Below, one piece after another: positions 32,167-39,150 of a DNA stretch of 64,000 bases (positions are counted from its first letter, which is position 1; the number at the start of each line of letters is the position of its first letter). A program made the translations under genes and the position numbers. Location of the stretch: assembly GCA_049517675.1 (NCBI GenBank), contig JBEKRV010000011.1, positions 23,825 through 87,824 on the forward strand. The letters run 5' to 3'. This stretch comes from Bog-756 sp049517675 (GTDB taxonomy: Bacteria > Actinomycetota > Acidimicrobiia > Acidimicrobiales > RAAP-2). The notes beneath the pieces were generated by a model. The model was not told the DNA's origin and did not search any database. It saw nothing but the letters and a program-made list of their open reading frames with translations.

Positions 32167-33212
32167 CGACGATCCGCCTGTCGGGCGTGGACAAGAGCTT
32201 CGGGACGGTCTCGGTCCTCTCCCGGGTGGACCTGGTCGTGGCCGACCGGTCGATCACCGCGGTCGTCGGTGCCTCGGGCAGCGGCAAGACCACCCTGCTG
32301 CGCCTCGTCGCCGGGTTCGAACGCGTCGACTCCGGCTCGGTGTCGATCGGGGACGTCGTCGTCGACGACGGGAAGCGGTTCGTGCGGCCCGAGCACCGCG
32401 GGGTCGGGTACGTGCCCCAGGAAGGCGCCCTGTTCCCGCATCTCACCGTGTTCCGCAACATCGCGTTCGGGGTCCCGAAAAAGGACGCCCACCGATTGGA
32501 GGAGCTCGTCGACCTGGTGGGGCTGTCGGGATTCGAGCGCCGGTATCCCCATCAGCTCTCCGGTGGCCAGCAACAGCGGGTCGCGCTGGCCCGGGCACTG
32601 GCCATCCGGCCCTCGGTGGTGTTGCTCGACGAACCGTTCAGCTCGTTGGACGCCACGCTGCGGGTGGGACTGGGGCGCGACGTCGTCCGGGTGCTGAAGG
32701 AGACCGGCACGACCGCGGTCCTGGTCACCCACGACCAGGACGAGGCGATGGCGCTGGCCGACGAGATCGCCGTGCTCCGGAACGGCCACGTCATGGCGTG
32801 CGCCGATCCCCGGTCGCTCTACTACGACCCACCGGACCTCGAGATCGCCACCTCCATCGGCGAGGCGAACATCGTCGCCGCCCGCATCGAGGGGGACCGG
32901 GCCCGGACCTACCTCGGGTCGATCCCGGTCCACGGCGACCGGGGCGACGCGACCGGGCCGGGCTCGCTGCTCCTGCGTCCGGAGCAACTCCGACTCCACG
33001 TGGGAACACGTCCCGGGGCGGTCCGGGCGGTCGTCGACGAGGTCCAGTTCCACGGGCACGACTCGCTGGTCAGGATCTCGGTGGGCGACGACGGTCCGGA
33101 GGGTGGCGGCGACCTGCTCGCCCGGGCCGCCGGTGACCTCGATCTGTCACCGGGACAGGTCGTGTGGGTCGAGGTGCTCGGACAGGGCAAGGTGTGGAGG
33201 TCGGGCGGCTGA
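32163..33212 (+). CDS. fbpC: Ferric-iron ABC transporter ATP-binding protein
   Basis: A 349-residue ABC ATPase. Walker A GASGSGKTT near residues 37-45, Q-loop VPQEGALFPHLTV, signature LSGGQQQR, Walker B VVLLDEPFSSLD and the switch His in LVTHDQDEA are all intact. The C-terminal TOBE-like domain (about 240-349) fits the FbpC/PotA group. GTG 32163 overlaps the permease stop as GTGA. It completes the transporter and is followed by a strong hairpin. Confidence 0.93.
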   Translation: MTTIRLSGVDKSFGTVSVLSRVDLVVADRSITAVVGASGSGKTTLLRLVAGFERVDSGSVSIGDVVVDDGKRFVRPEHRGVGYVPQEGALFPHLTVFRNIAFGVPKKDAHRLEELVDLVGLSGFERRYPHQLSGGQQQRVALARALAIRPSVVLLDEPFSSLDATLRVGLGRDVVRVLKETGTTAVLVTHDQDEAMALADEIAVLRNGHVMACADPRSLYYDPPDLEIATSIGEANIVAARIEGDRARTYLGSIPVHGDRGDATGPGSLLLRPEQLRLHVGTRPGAVRAVVDEVQFHGHDSLVRISVGDDGPEGGGDLLARAAGDLDLSPGQVVWVEVLGQGKVWRSGG

Positions 33213-33515
33213 CGGCTTCGGGGCGCGACTCGACCCCGGGGGAGGGAGGGGTCGGTCGGGTGCAGAAGACGGGAAGCGGCGGCCCGCCGGTGGTCCGCCC
33301 CTGCTCGACCACCGGCCAGCCGTCGCTCCTGTCCGTCCTGCCCTACGGCCCCTGGGTTTGGTTGCGCCCGTCACTCAAGGACCGCCCCCGTTCTACCAAC
33401 GGGAATTCGAACGCAGCGTCACGGTTGGGCTAATCGTGTGCGAACAGTTGGTGACAACGACCGGTGCAGGGCGACCGGTGCCCGGTGTCAACCCGGGTTG
33501 CCCGGCCCGGGAGGC
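33213..33515. other. Intergenic region after the iron operon
   Basis: No gene is supported in these 303 nt between convergent genes. It contains a 10-bp perfect hairpin near its start, and a second 6-bp hairpin CCCGTT/AACGGG at 33387-33403 that may serve either strand. Confidence 0.5.
33286..33316 (+). terminator. Hairpin after fbpC
   Basis: GCCGGTGGTC (33286-33295) and GACCACCGGC (33307-33316) form a perfect 10-bp stem with an 11-nt loop, 73 nt after the ATPase stop. No T-run follows. Confidence 0.6.
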
Positions 33516-34706
33516 TCACGTGGGACGCAGGGTCACCAATTCCTGCACGTTGTCGAACAGGATCTGCCGCTTTTCCGTCGCGTCGAACTCCTTCAGCTCC
33601 CGGACGTAGGCGACGGGGTCGGGCAGGGCCTCGATGTGGGGCCAGTCCGACCCGAAGATGACCCTGTCGGGACCCATGCAGTCCGCCACCTGGTTGACGT
33701 CGTCCTCCCAGAACGGGTTGATCCAGACGTGGCGCCTGAACGTCTCGACGGGGTCGTCCTTCCAGTAGCCGGGCATCTTGTTGGAGGTCGAACGGATCTT
33801 GGCGATCAGGTCCGCCAGGTACTGGGCGCCGTTCTCGATGGAGGCCACCCGCAGGTTCGGGAAGCGCTCGAACATGTTCTCGAAGACGATGGAGAGCAGG
33901 TAGTCCCGGATGGCCTGTTCGATGGCGAACGACTTGATCGAGGGCTTCCACCCGCCACTGAAGGTGGCGGCGAACCCGTCGACCGCGTACCCGTTGGACG
34001 AGGTGCCGCTGTCGCCGGCGTGGACCACGACCGTGATCCCCGCGTCGTTGGCCAGCTGCCAGAAGCCGTCGAACATCGGGTCGAAGGGAGAGCGGCGGCC
34101 GAGGACGGTGGTCGGGGCGGACGGACGCATGACAACGGTGCGGGCACCGTTGTCGAGGGCCCAGGTGAGCTCCTCGACGGCCCATGCCGGGTCGGCCAGC
34201 GTGAGATACGGCGCGGCGTAGATCCGGTCCTCGTAGTTGAAGGTCCAGTCCTCGACCAGCCAGCGGTTGAACGCCCGGAAGAGGTGGCACACCGCCACGG
34301 GATCGTGGGCCAGGGGCTCCTCGTAGATCATGCCCAACGTGGGGAAGAGCAGGCAGCCGGCGAGGCCCTGCTCGTCGAGCGTGGCCGACCGGTCGGCCGG
34401 GTTCCGGTAGGCGGGACGGACGGACTCACGGTGGGCCAGGAACTCCATCGGGTTGCGGTTGTCCGGGTTCCCCCGGAAGTAGTCGTACATGGCCCCCGGA
34501 ATGGCGATGGGGTCGAACGTCGGATTGGTGACGGCCCGGCTCACCCGTCCGCCGATGACGTGGTAGCGGCGGCCCCCGATCTCGGACCACTGGATGACGC
34601 GGGGGCCGAGTGCCGGGTCGAGATGCCTGGTGAAGGCGTCGAGCGCCTCATAGTAGTGGTTGTCGGCATCGAACACCGGGTGGTCCAGTGCAGCTGCATC
34701 GTTCAT
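33516..34706 (-). CDS. Amidohydrolase-family (amidohydrolase_2) metal-dependent hydrolase
   Basis: A 396-residue TIM-barrel hydrolase. The N-terminal FDADNHYYE motif gives the first metal ligands, VVVHAGDSG the mid-barrel His, and FGSDWPHIE near the end the catalytic Asp; this is the ACMSD/amidohydrolase_2 pattern. Such enzymes decarboxylate or hydrolyse aromatic or lactone substrates. ATG 34706 is supported by GAGGAGAG a few bases upstream; a TACACT hexamer about 35 nt further up could be its -10. Substrate unknown. Confidence 0.85.
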   Translation of the reverse strand: MNDAAALDHPVFDADNHYYEALDAFTRHLDPALGPRVIQWSEIGGRRYHVIGGRVSRAVTNPTFDPIAIPGAMYDYFRGNPDNRNPMEFLAHRESVRPAYRNPADRSATLDEQGLAGCLLFPTLGMIYEEPLAHDPVAVCHLFRAFNRWLVEDWTFNYEDRIYAAPYLTLADPAWAVEELTWALDNGARTVVMRPSAPTTVLGRRSPFDPMFDGFWQLANDAGITVVVHAGDSGTSSNGYAVDGFAATFSGGWKPSIKSFAIEQAIRDYLLSIVFENMFERFPNLRVASIENGAQYLADLIAKIRSTSNKMPGYWKDDPVETFRRHVWINPFWEDDVNQVADCMGPDRVIFGSDWPHIEALPDPVAYVRELKEFDATEKRQILFDNVQELVTLRPT

Positions 34707-34826
34707 GGACGCTCTCCTCGTCGCTGGCCCCGGAGGGTGCCGTCGAGTGTACGCCCCGGGGTCGACCCGGTGGCACCCACCGCCGGTGGGACCGCGCAGG
34801 GGGCGCCCGTTCCCGTGTGGACCGCG

Positions 34827-34832
34827 TAAGGT
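34827..34832 (+). promoter_or_regulatory. Leaderless -10 element for the gamma carbonic anhydrase gene
   Basis: TAAGGT ends 6 nt before ATG 34839 with no Shine-Dalgarno sequence between, the same layout as at scpA, ispH and gcvT. Confidence 0.5.
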
Positions 34833-34838
34833 CCGCAC

Positions 34839-35363
34839 ATGCCGATCTACCAACTGGGCGACCTGGTCCCCATCATCCACCCCGATGCGTACGTCCACCC
34901 GGACGCGGTGGTCATCGGCGACGTCACCATCGGGTCCGAGTCGACGGTCTGGCCCGGCGCGGTGCTCCGGGGTGACTACGGGACGATCACCGTCGGCGCC
35001 CGTTCGTCGGTGCAGGACGGCACCGTCATCCATGCCGGGCCGGGCTTCCCCACCGTGATCGGGGACGACTGCGTGATCGGCCACCTGGCCCACCTCGAGG
35101 GCTGCACGATGGAGGACGGCTCGCTGGTCGGCTCGGGATCGGTGGTGCTCCACCACGCGCTGGTCGGGTCCGGGGCGACGGTCGGGGCCAACGCCGTCGT
35201 CCCCAACCGGTTGGAGGTGCCCCCGGGGTCCCTGGCCGTGGGCGTGCCGGCGCAGATCCGTCCGGGTCGTTCCGATCCGGAGCTGATCCGTCTGTCGGCC
35301 GAGCAGTACGTGGCCAACGGACGCCGCTACCGGCAGGCGCTCCTGCGCGTCGACGAGCGGTAG
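34839..35363 (+). CDS. Gamma-class carbonic anhydrase-like protein
   Basis: A 174-residue left-handed beta-helix protein. Hexapeptide repeats run through most of the chain (IIHPDAYVHPDAVVIGDVTI, VLRGDYGTITVGARSSVQDG). The zinc-ligand histidines are at the expected places: VIHAGPG, then GHLAHLEG. The W-P-G-AVLRGD segment is typical of the YrdA/PaaY/CaiE group. Activity may be carbonic anhydrase or thioesterase; the sequence cannot separate these. Its 3' end overlaps the convergent repeat-protein gene by 37 nt. Confidence 0.88.
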   Translation: MPIYQLGDLVPIIHPDAYVHPDAVVIGDVTIGSESTVWPGAVLRGDYGTITVGARSSVQDGTVIHAGPGFPTVIGDDCVIGHLAHLEGCTMEDGSLVGSGSVVLHHALVGSGATVGANAVVPNRLEVPPGSLAVGVPAQIRPGRSDPELIRLSAEQYVANGRRYRQALLRVDER

Positions 35364-35641
35364 CCCGTGAACGACCCCGTCGACCGGTAGGAGAGGGCCG
35401 ACCAGAACGAACCGGCGGACAGGATCGAGCCCAGGCAGAGCGCACTGCCCGCCGACAGCACCGACAGCACCGAGCCGATCGAACCGATCGAGGCGATCGA
35501 ACCCACGGATCCGATGGACAGCACCGAGCCGGTCGAGTTGATCGACAGGATCGAGCCGGTCGAGTTTACGGACCAGAGCGAGGACGATCGGTCGGGGGTC
35601 GGAGGCTCCTCGACCGGCACGGGCACCGCCTCGTCGAGCAT
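35327..35641 (-). CDS. Ser-x-x triplet-repeat protein
   Basis: A 104-residue protein. From residue 21 to 90 serine stands at every third position without interruption except C69: 23 of 24 triplets are S-hydrophobic-x, and they group into nonamers of the form S-h-x-S-h-x-S-x-G. The second position is mostly V, I, L or A and the third often G, L or N. The N-terminus is acidic and Pro-rich (MLDEAVPVPVEEPP), the C-terminus Arg/Ser-rich. No signal peptide. ATG 35641 overlaps the lipoprotein stop (TGATG), so both are made together. A regular fibre or solenoid is likely; function unknown. The gene end overlaps the carbonic anhydrase gene. Confidence 0.7.
   Translation of the reverse strand: MLDEAVPVPVEEPPTPDRSSSLWSVNSTGSILSINSTGSVLSIGSVGSIASIGSIGSVLSVLSAGSALCLGSILSAGSFWSALSYRSTGSFTGYRSSTRRSACR
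35366..35581 (-). repeat. 9-bp/27-bp periodic coding repeat (Ser triplets)
   Basis: The DNA encoding residues 21-92 of the Ser-x-x protein is a run of imperfect 9-bp units, most with a TCG or AGC serine codon, nested in 27-bp units. The repeat is imperfect at the DNA level while the serine register is almost perfect, which points to selection on the protein rather than recent slippage. Confidence 0.75.
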
Positions 35642-36183
35642 CAGGCCGCCGCCGTGACGATGGGCTTGCCGGCCGGGTCGAGCGCGTACCAGAGGCCGCC
35701 GGCGTTGGTCAGCGCCTGACCGGTGGCCATGCCCGGAGCGCGGTCGGGGGGCCACAGGTACAGCGGCCATCCGTCGTAGGTGATCTGGGTGGTGCCGTCG
35801 GTGCGGGGCGCGGTGCCGAGGAGCGATGACTCGATGCCCGGTCCGGCCACCGGACGGGTGACCCCGGGCGGCAGGACGAGCGGCGGCCACTGCACCGCGC
35901 AGATGTCGTAGCACCGCGACGGCCGGCCCTGCTCGTCGGTGGCGTACATGTAGACGGTGATCCCCTTGCCGTCGACGAGGACGGCGCCGAGCCCGGACAC
36001 CGAGCCGGCCTTCACCTCGTACTCGGGTCCGTGCTGGAGCACGACCGGGGCGGTGACGAACGGGGTGGTGATCGAGGTGCCGTTGGCGCATCCGCACCCG
36101 ACCACGGCAACGACGCACAGGACTGCCACCGCCGTCGCGACGCGGACCCGGCGCGGACGGCGCCGGGCGACGCCCGGCCTCAC
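35641..36183 (-). CDS. Secreted-repeat lipoprotein (COG4315-like)
   Basis: A 180-residue lipoprotein. Arg-rich start, hydrophobic core and lipobox VVGC (C30). The body carries the repeat of the Lipoprotein_15/COG4315 family: VLVDGKGITVYMYATDE, then CYDICAVQWPPL, and ITYDGWPLYLWPPDRAPG, ending with GLWYALDPAGKPI. These surface proteins are of unknown role. The GTG at 36183 overlaps the DUF2889 stop (GTGA). The gene is central in a three-gene operon with the Ser-triplet protein downstream. Confidence 0.82.
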   Translation of the reverse strand: MRPGVARRRPRRVRVATAVAVLCVVAVVGCGCANGTSITTPFVTAPVVLQHGPEYEVKAGSVSGLGAVLVDGKGITVYMYATDEQGRPSRCYDICAVQWPPLVLPPGVTRPVAGPGIESSLLGTAPRTDGTTQITYDGWPLYLWPPDRAPGMATGQALTNAGGLWYALDPAGKPIVTAAA

Positions 36184-36797
36184 GAGGCCGTCCCACGATC
36201 GAGGAAGGTGGCCAGGGTGGGGGAAGGGTAGGCCCCGACGCCGGGGCGCCAACCGGCGGCCAGCTTCTGGTCGGCGATCCCACCCTCGGCCCAGATGTGA
36301 CACGAGTCCCGGGCCCACGGGCTGCCGGCCGACCCGGCCTCGGCGAGGAGGTCCTCCGACTCGCCCCGGCTGACGGCGAGCGCGCGACCGGAGGTCACGG
36401 TCTGGATGATCACCGGCCCGAGGGACCGGGCCAGGTGCTCGAGGTGGGTGCAGCCTTTCGGGCCGCCGAAGCGTGACTGGACCTCCCGGGTGAAGCCCCG
36501 GGTCACGCCGAGTCCGACCAGCCCACCGAACGCGGCTTCGATTCCCGGGCACTCCGTGTGGGGAAAGGTGTGCATGGTGGCGACGGCCTCGACGATGACG
36601 AGGTCGGGCCGGCGGACGCGCACCCGCAGTTCCATGTCGTGCACGATCGCCACAGCCGGGGTGTCCTCGGCCCACGGTCGCGAGTCGGTCAACCGCCCGA
36701 CGACGACCAGGTCGTCGCCGACGGCATGGGCCTGGTAGTCGATGCTGCGCCGGTGGAGCGGCACCGACCCGGGCACGGGCCCGGGGTCCGGGGTCAT
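36180..36797 (-). CDS. DUF2889 family protein
   Basis: A 205-residue protein of the DUF2889 family. Typical points: LHRRSIDYQAHAVGDDLVVV near the start, the D-x-R-PW segment, ATMHTFPHTECP, and GPKGCTHLEHLARSL. Family function is not known to me beyond its frequent place in actinobacterial and proteobacterial catabolic regions. It is the first gene of the operon with the lipoprotein and the triplet-repeat protein. A TACCGT hexamer 15 nt before the ATG may be its -10, giving a short leader. Confidence 0.82.
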   Translation of the reverse strand: MTPDPGPVPGSVPLHRRSIDYQAHAVGDDLVVVGRLTDSRPWAEDTPAVAIVHDMELRVRVRRPDLVIVEAVATMHTFPHTECPGIEAAFGGLVGLGVTRGFTREVQSRFGGPKGCTHLEHLARSLGPVIIQTVTSGRALAVSRGESEDLLAEAGSAGSPWARDSCHIWAEGGIADQKLAAGWRPGVGAYPSPTLATFLDRGTAS

Positions 36798-36914
36798 CGG
36801 ACCAGGGCCGGGACGGTACGGTTCACGGAACGCATCGGACGATCATGACCCGACCGGGGGCTCCGGCCAAATCACCCACGTCGGGGATCACCTACATGCA
36901 CGTAATTACGGCGG

Positions 36915-36968
36915 TGTGATACGGTTAAAGCCCAGGTTGACCGTGAGGTTGCGGGTGACCGTGAACCT
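36915..36968 (+). promoter_or_regulatory. Promoter and repeat cluster upstream of the MerR-like gene
   Basis: An extended -10 element TGTGA-TACGGT ends at 36925. Just downstream lie two direct repeats TGACCGTGA (36938-36946 and 36956-36964), 18 nt apart, enclosed by AGGTT (36934-36938) and AACCT (36964-36968) as an inverted pair. The layout suggests autoregulation by the encoded MerR-like protein, binding across the transcribed leader. Confidence 0.55.
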
Positions 36969-36991
36969 TTGATCGAGGTGGAGGATCACCG

Positions 36992-37555
36992 ATGGCGCGA
37001 CGCACCGAGAACACGACGGGTACGGATCGGGAGCCTTCGAACGGAGCCTCCGGCCCCGGTCCCGTCGACGGCTTCCGCGGCGCGCAGGTCTGCGCCGTCG
37101 TCGGCATCACGTACCGACAGCTCGACTACTGGGCACGGACCGGCCTCCTGCGTCCGTCGCTCGTCGACGCCACCGGCTCGGGGAGCAAGCGGCGCTACTC
37201 CTACGGAGACGTGCTCGAGCTCAAGGTGATCAAGCGCCTGCTCGACGCCGGCCTCAAGCTGCAGCAGGCGCGTCAGGCCGTCGAGTGCCTGCGTGGTGAC
37301 CTCGGGGTCGACCTCGCCTCGGCCCAGCTGGTCCTGGCCGACAACCGTTCGATCCTCGCCACGTCGGGTGGGGATCTCGTCGACCTCCTCGCCGGCGGTC
37401 AGGGCGTGTTCAACGTCCTCCCGCTGTCGGGCGTCGTGTCCGAACTCGATGCCGCCATCGTCGAGCTCACCGCGCCGACCCCCGACGAGCACGCGCCGGA
37501 CGAACGACATCCGGCGGCTGCCTATCTGGCGGCAGGTGGGAACGCCCGGCGTTGA
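36992..37555 (+). CDS. MerR-like regulator, FtsR / Rv1828 type
   Basis: A 187-residue MerR-family protein. The HTH region (about 30-90) reads FRGAQVCAVVGITYRQLDYW, RTGLLRPS, GSKRRYSYGDVLELKVI. There is no metal-binding Cys loop. The segment after it (LLDAGLKLQQARQAVECLR and VDLASAQLVLADN) matches the mycobacterial Rv1828 / corynebacterial FtsR group, linked to control of cell division genes and usually found close to gcv genes and garA. The stop overlaps a TTG start of the next gene. Confidence 0.85.
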   Translation: MARRTENTTGTDREPSNGASGPGPVDGFRGAQVCAVVGITYRQLDYWARTGLLRPSLVDATGSGSKRRYSYGDVLELKVIKRLLDAGLKLQQARQAVECLRGDLGVDLASAQLVLADNRSILATSGGDLVDLLAGGQGVFNVLPLSGVVSELDAAIVELTAPTPDEHAPDERHPAAAYLAAGGNARR

Positions 37556-37938
37556 GCGCCGACATCACCTCCTTCGGCAGCTCCTCGGGGAAGGCCGCGG
37601 TGCGGTTCGCCCACGAGTCCGAGCAGCGGTTCGCCCGCATCCTCGACTTCTACGGGGTCGAGTGGGAGTACGAGCCCGTCGAATTCGTCCTCGAGTGGGG
37701 GAGTGGGCTCCGTCCGACCTCGGCGTTCCGGCCGGACTTCTGGCTCCCACGGCCGGGCCTGTTCGTCGAGGTGACCACCCTCAACCAACGACTGGTCACG
37801 AAGAAGAACGGCAAGGTCCGACGCATGGCCGAGCTCTACCCCGAGATCCGGGTGACCCTGCTCTACCAGCGGGACACCCTCGCCCTGTTGGCCAAGTACG
37901 GCCTCGCCGGTGACGGGGTCGTCGCCCGTTCCGCCTGA
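37552..37938 (+). CDS. Small PD-(D/E)XK nuclease-like protein
   Basis: A 128-residue protein beginning at TTG 37552, which overlaps the MerR stop (TTGA). The central part, YEPVEFVLEW then FRPDFWLP and LFVEVTTLNQRL-TKK, has the D-x(8-12)-E-x-K-like shape of PD-(D/E)XK nucleases (Asp in RPDF, Glu in VEVT, with lysines just after). Close families are housekeeping proteins in actinobacteria. Activity untested; the lysine register is not standard. It is coupled to the regulator and lies just upstream of gcvT. Confidence 0.65.
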   Translation: MSADITSFGSSSGKAAVRFAHESEQRFARILDFYGVEWEYEPVEFVLEWGSGLRPTSAFRPDFWLPRPGLFVEVTTLNQRLVTKKNGKVRRMAELYPEIRVTLLYQRDTLALLAKYGLAGDGVVARSA

Positions 37939-37951
37939 TCCGCGCCGGCGA

Positions 37952-37957
37952 TAGCCT
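37952..37957 (+). promoter_or_regulatory. Leaderless -10 element for gcvT
   Basis: TAGCCT ends 6 nt before GTG 37964 and no Shine-Dalgarno site lies between. The hexamer is identical to those of ispH and the DUF512 gene. Confidence 0.55.
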
Positions 37958-37963
37958 GCCTGG

Positions 37964-39085
37964 GTGGCCACCTCCCCTGCGACGTCGACCCAGCCGAATG
38001 ACGGCGCCGGCGCGCTCCGCCACACCGCCCTCATCGACATCCATCGGGAGCTCGGGGCGAAACTGATCGGCTTCGGGGGGTGGGAGATGCCGTTGGCCTA
38101 CGGACGGGGGACCATCGCCGAACACCGGGCCTGTCGCCAGGACGCGGTCGCCTTCGACGTCAGCCACCTCGGGACGGTCCGTGTGTCGGGGCCCGATGCA
38201 TTCAACCGTCTCCAGGCGGCGCTGAGCAACGACCTGTCCAAGGTGGGGCCCGGCCGGGCCCAGTACACCCACCTGCTGGACGAGGCCGACGCTTCGGTGG
38301 TCGACGACATCATCGTCTGGTGGGTGGACGACGAGACCTTCGACGTCATGCCCAACGCATCGAACACCGAGCGGGTGGTGGCGGCCATCGGTGGGGAGGA
38401 CACGACGTCGAGCCGGGCGATCATCGCCGTCCAGGGACCCCATGCCCGGGCCCGGGCGGCAGCGGTGCTGCCCGAGGCGGCGTCCGTACCCCGGTTCGCC
38501 GTCGAACGGTTCACCTGGGAGGGCGTCGGCTGTGTCGTCGCCGGCACCGGTTACACCGGCGAGGACGGATTCGAGGTGGCGGTACCGGCCGGGGCCGCTC
38601 CGCAGCTGTGGGAGGCGGTGGCGTCCACCGGGATCGCCCCCGCCGGTCTCGGGGCGAGGGACACCTTGCGGCTCGAGGCGGCCCTCCCCCTGCACGGACA
38701 CGAGCTCGGGCCGGGGATCACCCCCCTGCAGGCAGGGCTCGGATGGGTGGTCGGCTGGGACAAGGGCCCGTTCCGGGGGCGGGCGGCCCTGGCGGCCGAG
38801 CGGGACCGGGGGGTGGCCCGTCGGTTGGTGGGCCTCGCCACCGAAGGCCGTCAGCCCCCACGCGAGGGTGGTCGGGTGGAGGTGGACGGGGCGCCCGTCG
38901 GCACGGTCACCAGTGGGAACTTCTCGCCGATGTTGGAGCACGGGATCGCCCTGGCCTTCGTGGACTCGCGGGTCGACACTTCCCCGGGCCGGGTGCTCGA
39001 ACTCGAACAGCGGGGAAGGACCCGACCCGCCACGGTGGTGGCGAGGCCGTTCGTCCGGCCCGGCCAGTGGGCCACCCCGTCGTGA
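37964..39085 (+). CDS. gcvT: Glycine cleavage system T protein (aminomethyltransferase)
   Basis: It transfers the aminomethyl group from the H-protein to tetrahydrofolate. Features: FGGWEMPLAYG near 38-48, AFDVSHLGTVRVSG, the catalytic Asp region NRLQAALSNDLSK, GYTGEDGFEV, LGARDTLRLEAALPLHGHEL, and the C-terminal barrel VTSGNFSPML. About 373 residues, usual length. It precedes gcvPA and gcvPB. GTG 37964 is leaderless by promoter position. Confidence 0.93.
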   Translation: MATSPATSTQPNDGAGALRHTALIDIHRELGAKLIGFGGWEMPLAYGRGTIAEHRACRQDAVAFDVSHLGTVRVSGPDAFNRLQAALSNDLSKVGPGRAQYTHLLDEADASVVDDIIVWWVDDETFDVMPNASNTERVVAAIGGEDTTSSRAIIAVQGPHARARAAAVLPEAASVPRFAVERFTWEGVGCVVAGTGYTGEDGFEVAVPAGAAPQLWEAVASTGIAPAGLGARDTLRLEAALPLHGHELGPGITPLQAGLGWVVGWDKGPFRGRAALAAERDRGVARRLVGLATEGRQPPREGGRVEVDGAPVGTVTSGNFSPMLEHGIALAFVDSRVDTSPGRVLELEQRGRTRPATVVARPFVRPGQWATPS

Positions 39086-39150
39086 CCCCGGGGCGCGGGT
39101 CGCCGTCCCTGAACTACCGTTCACCGTCCGAGATCTGCTGAAGGAGCACG

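Noticed and set aside
35366..35581. Short-period DNA repeat as a CRISPR or minisatellite
   Set aside because: Units are 9 bp, in frame, with no spacers; the pattern is explained by a serine triplet repeat in a coupled gene.
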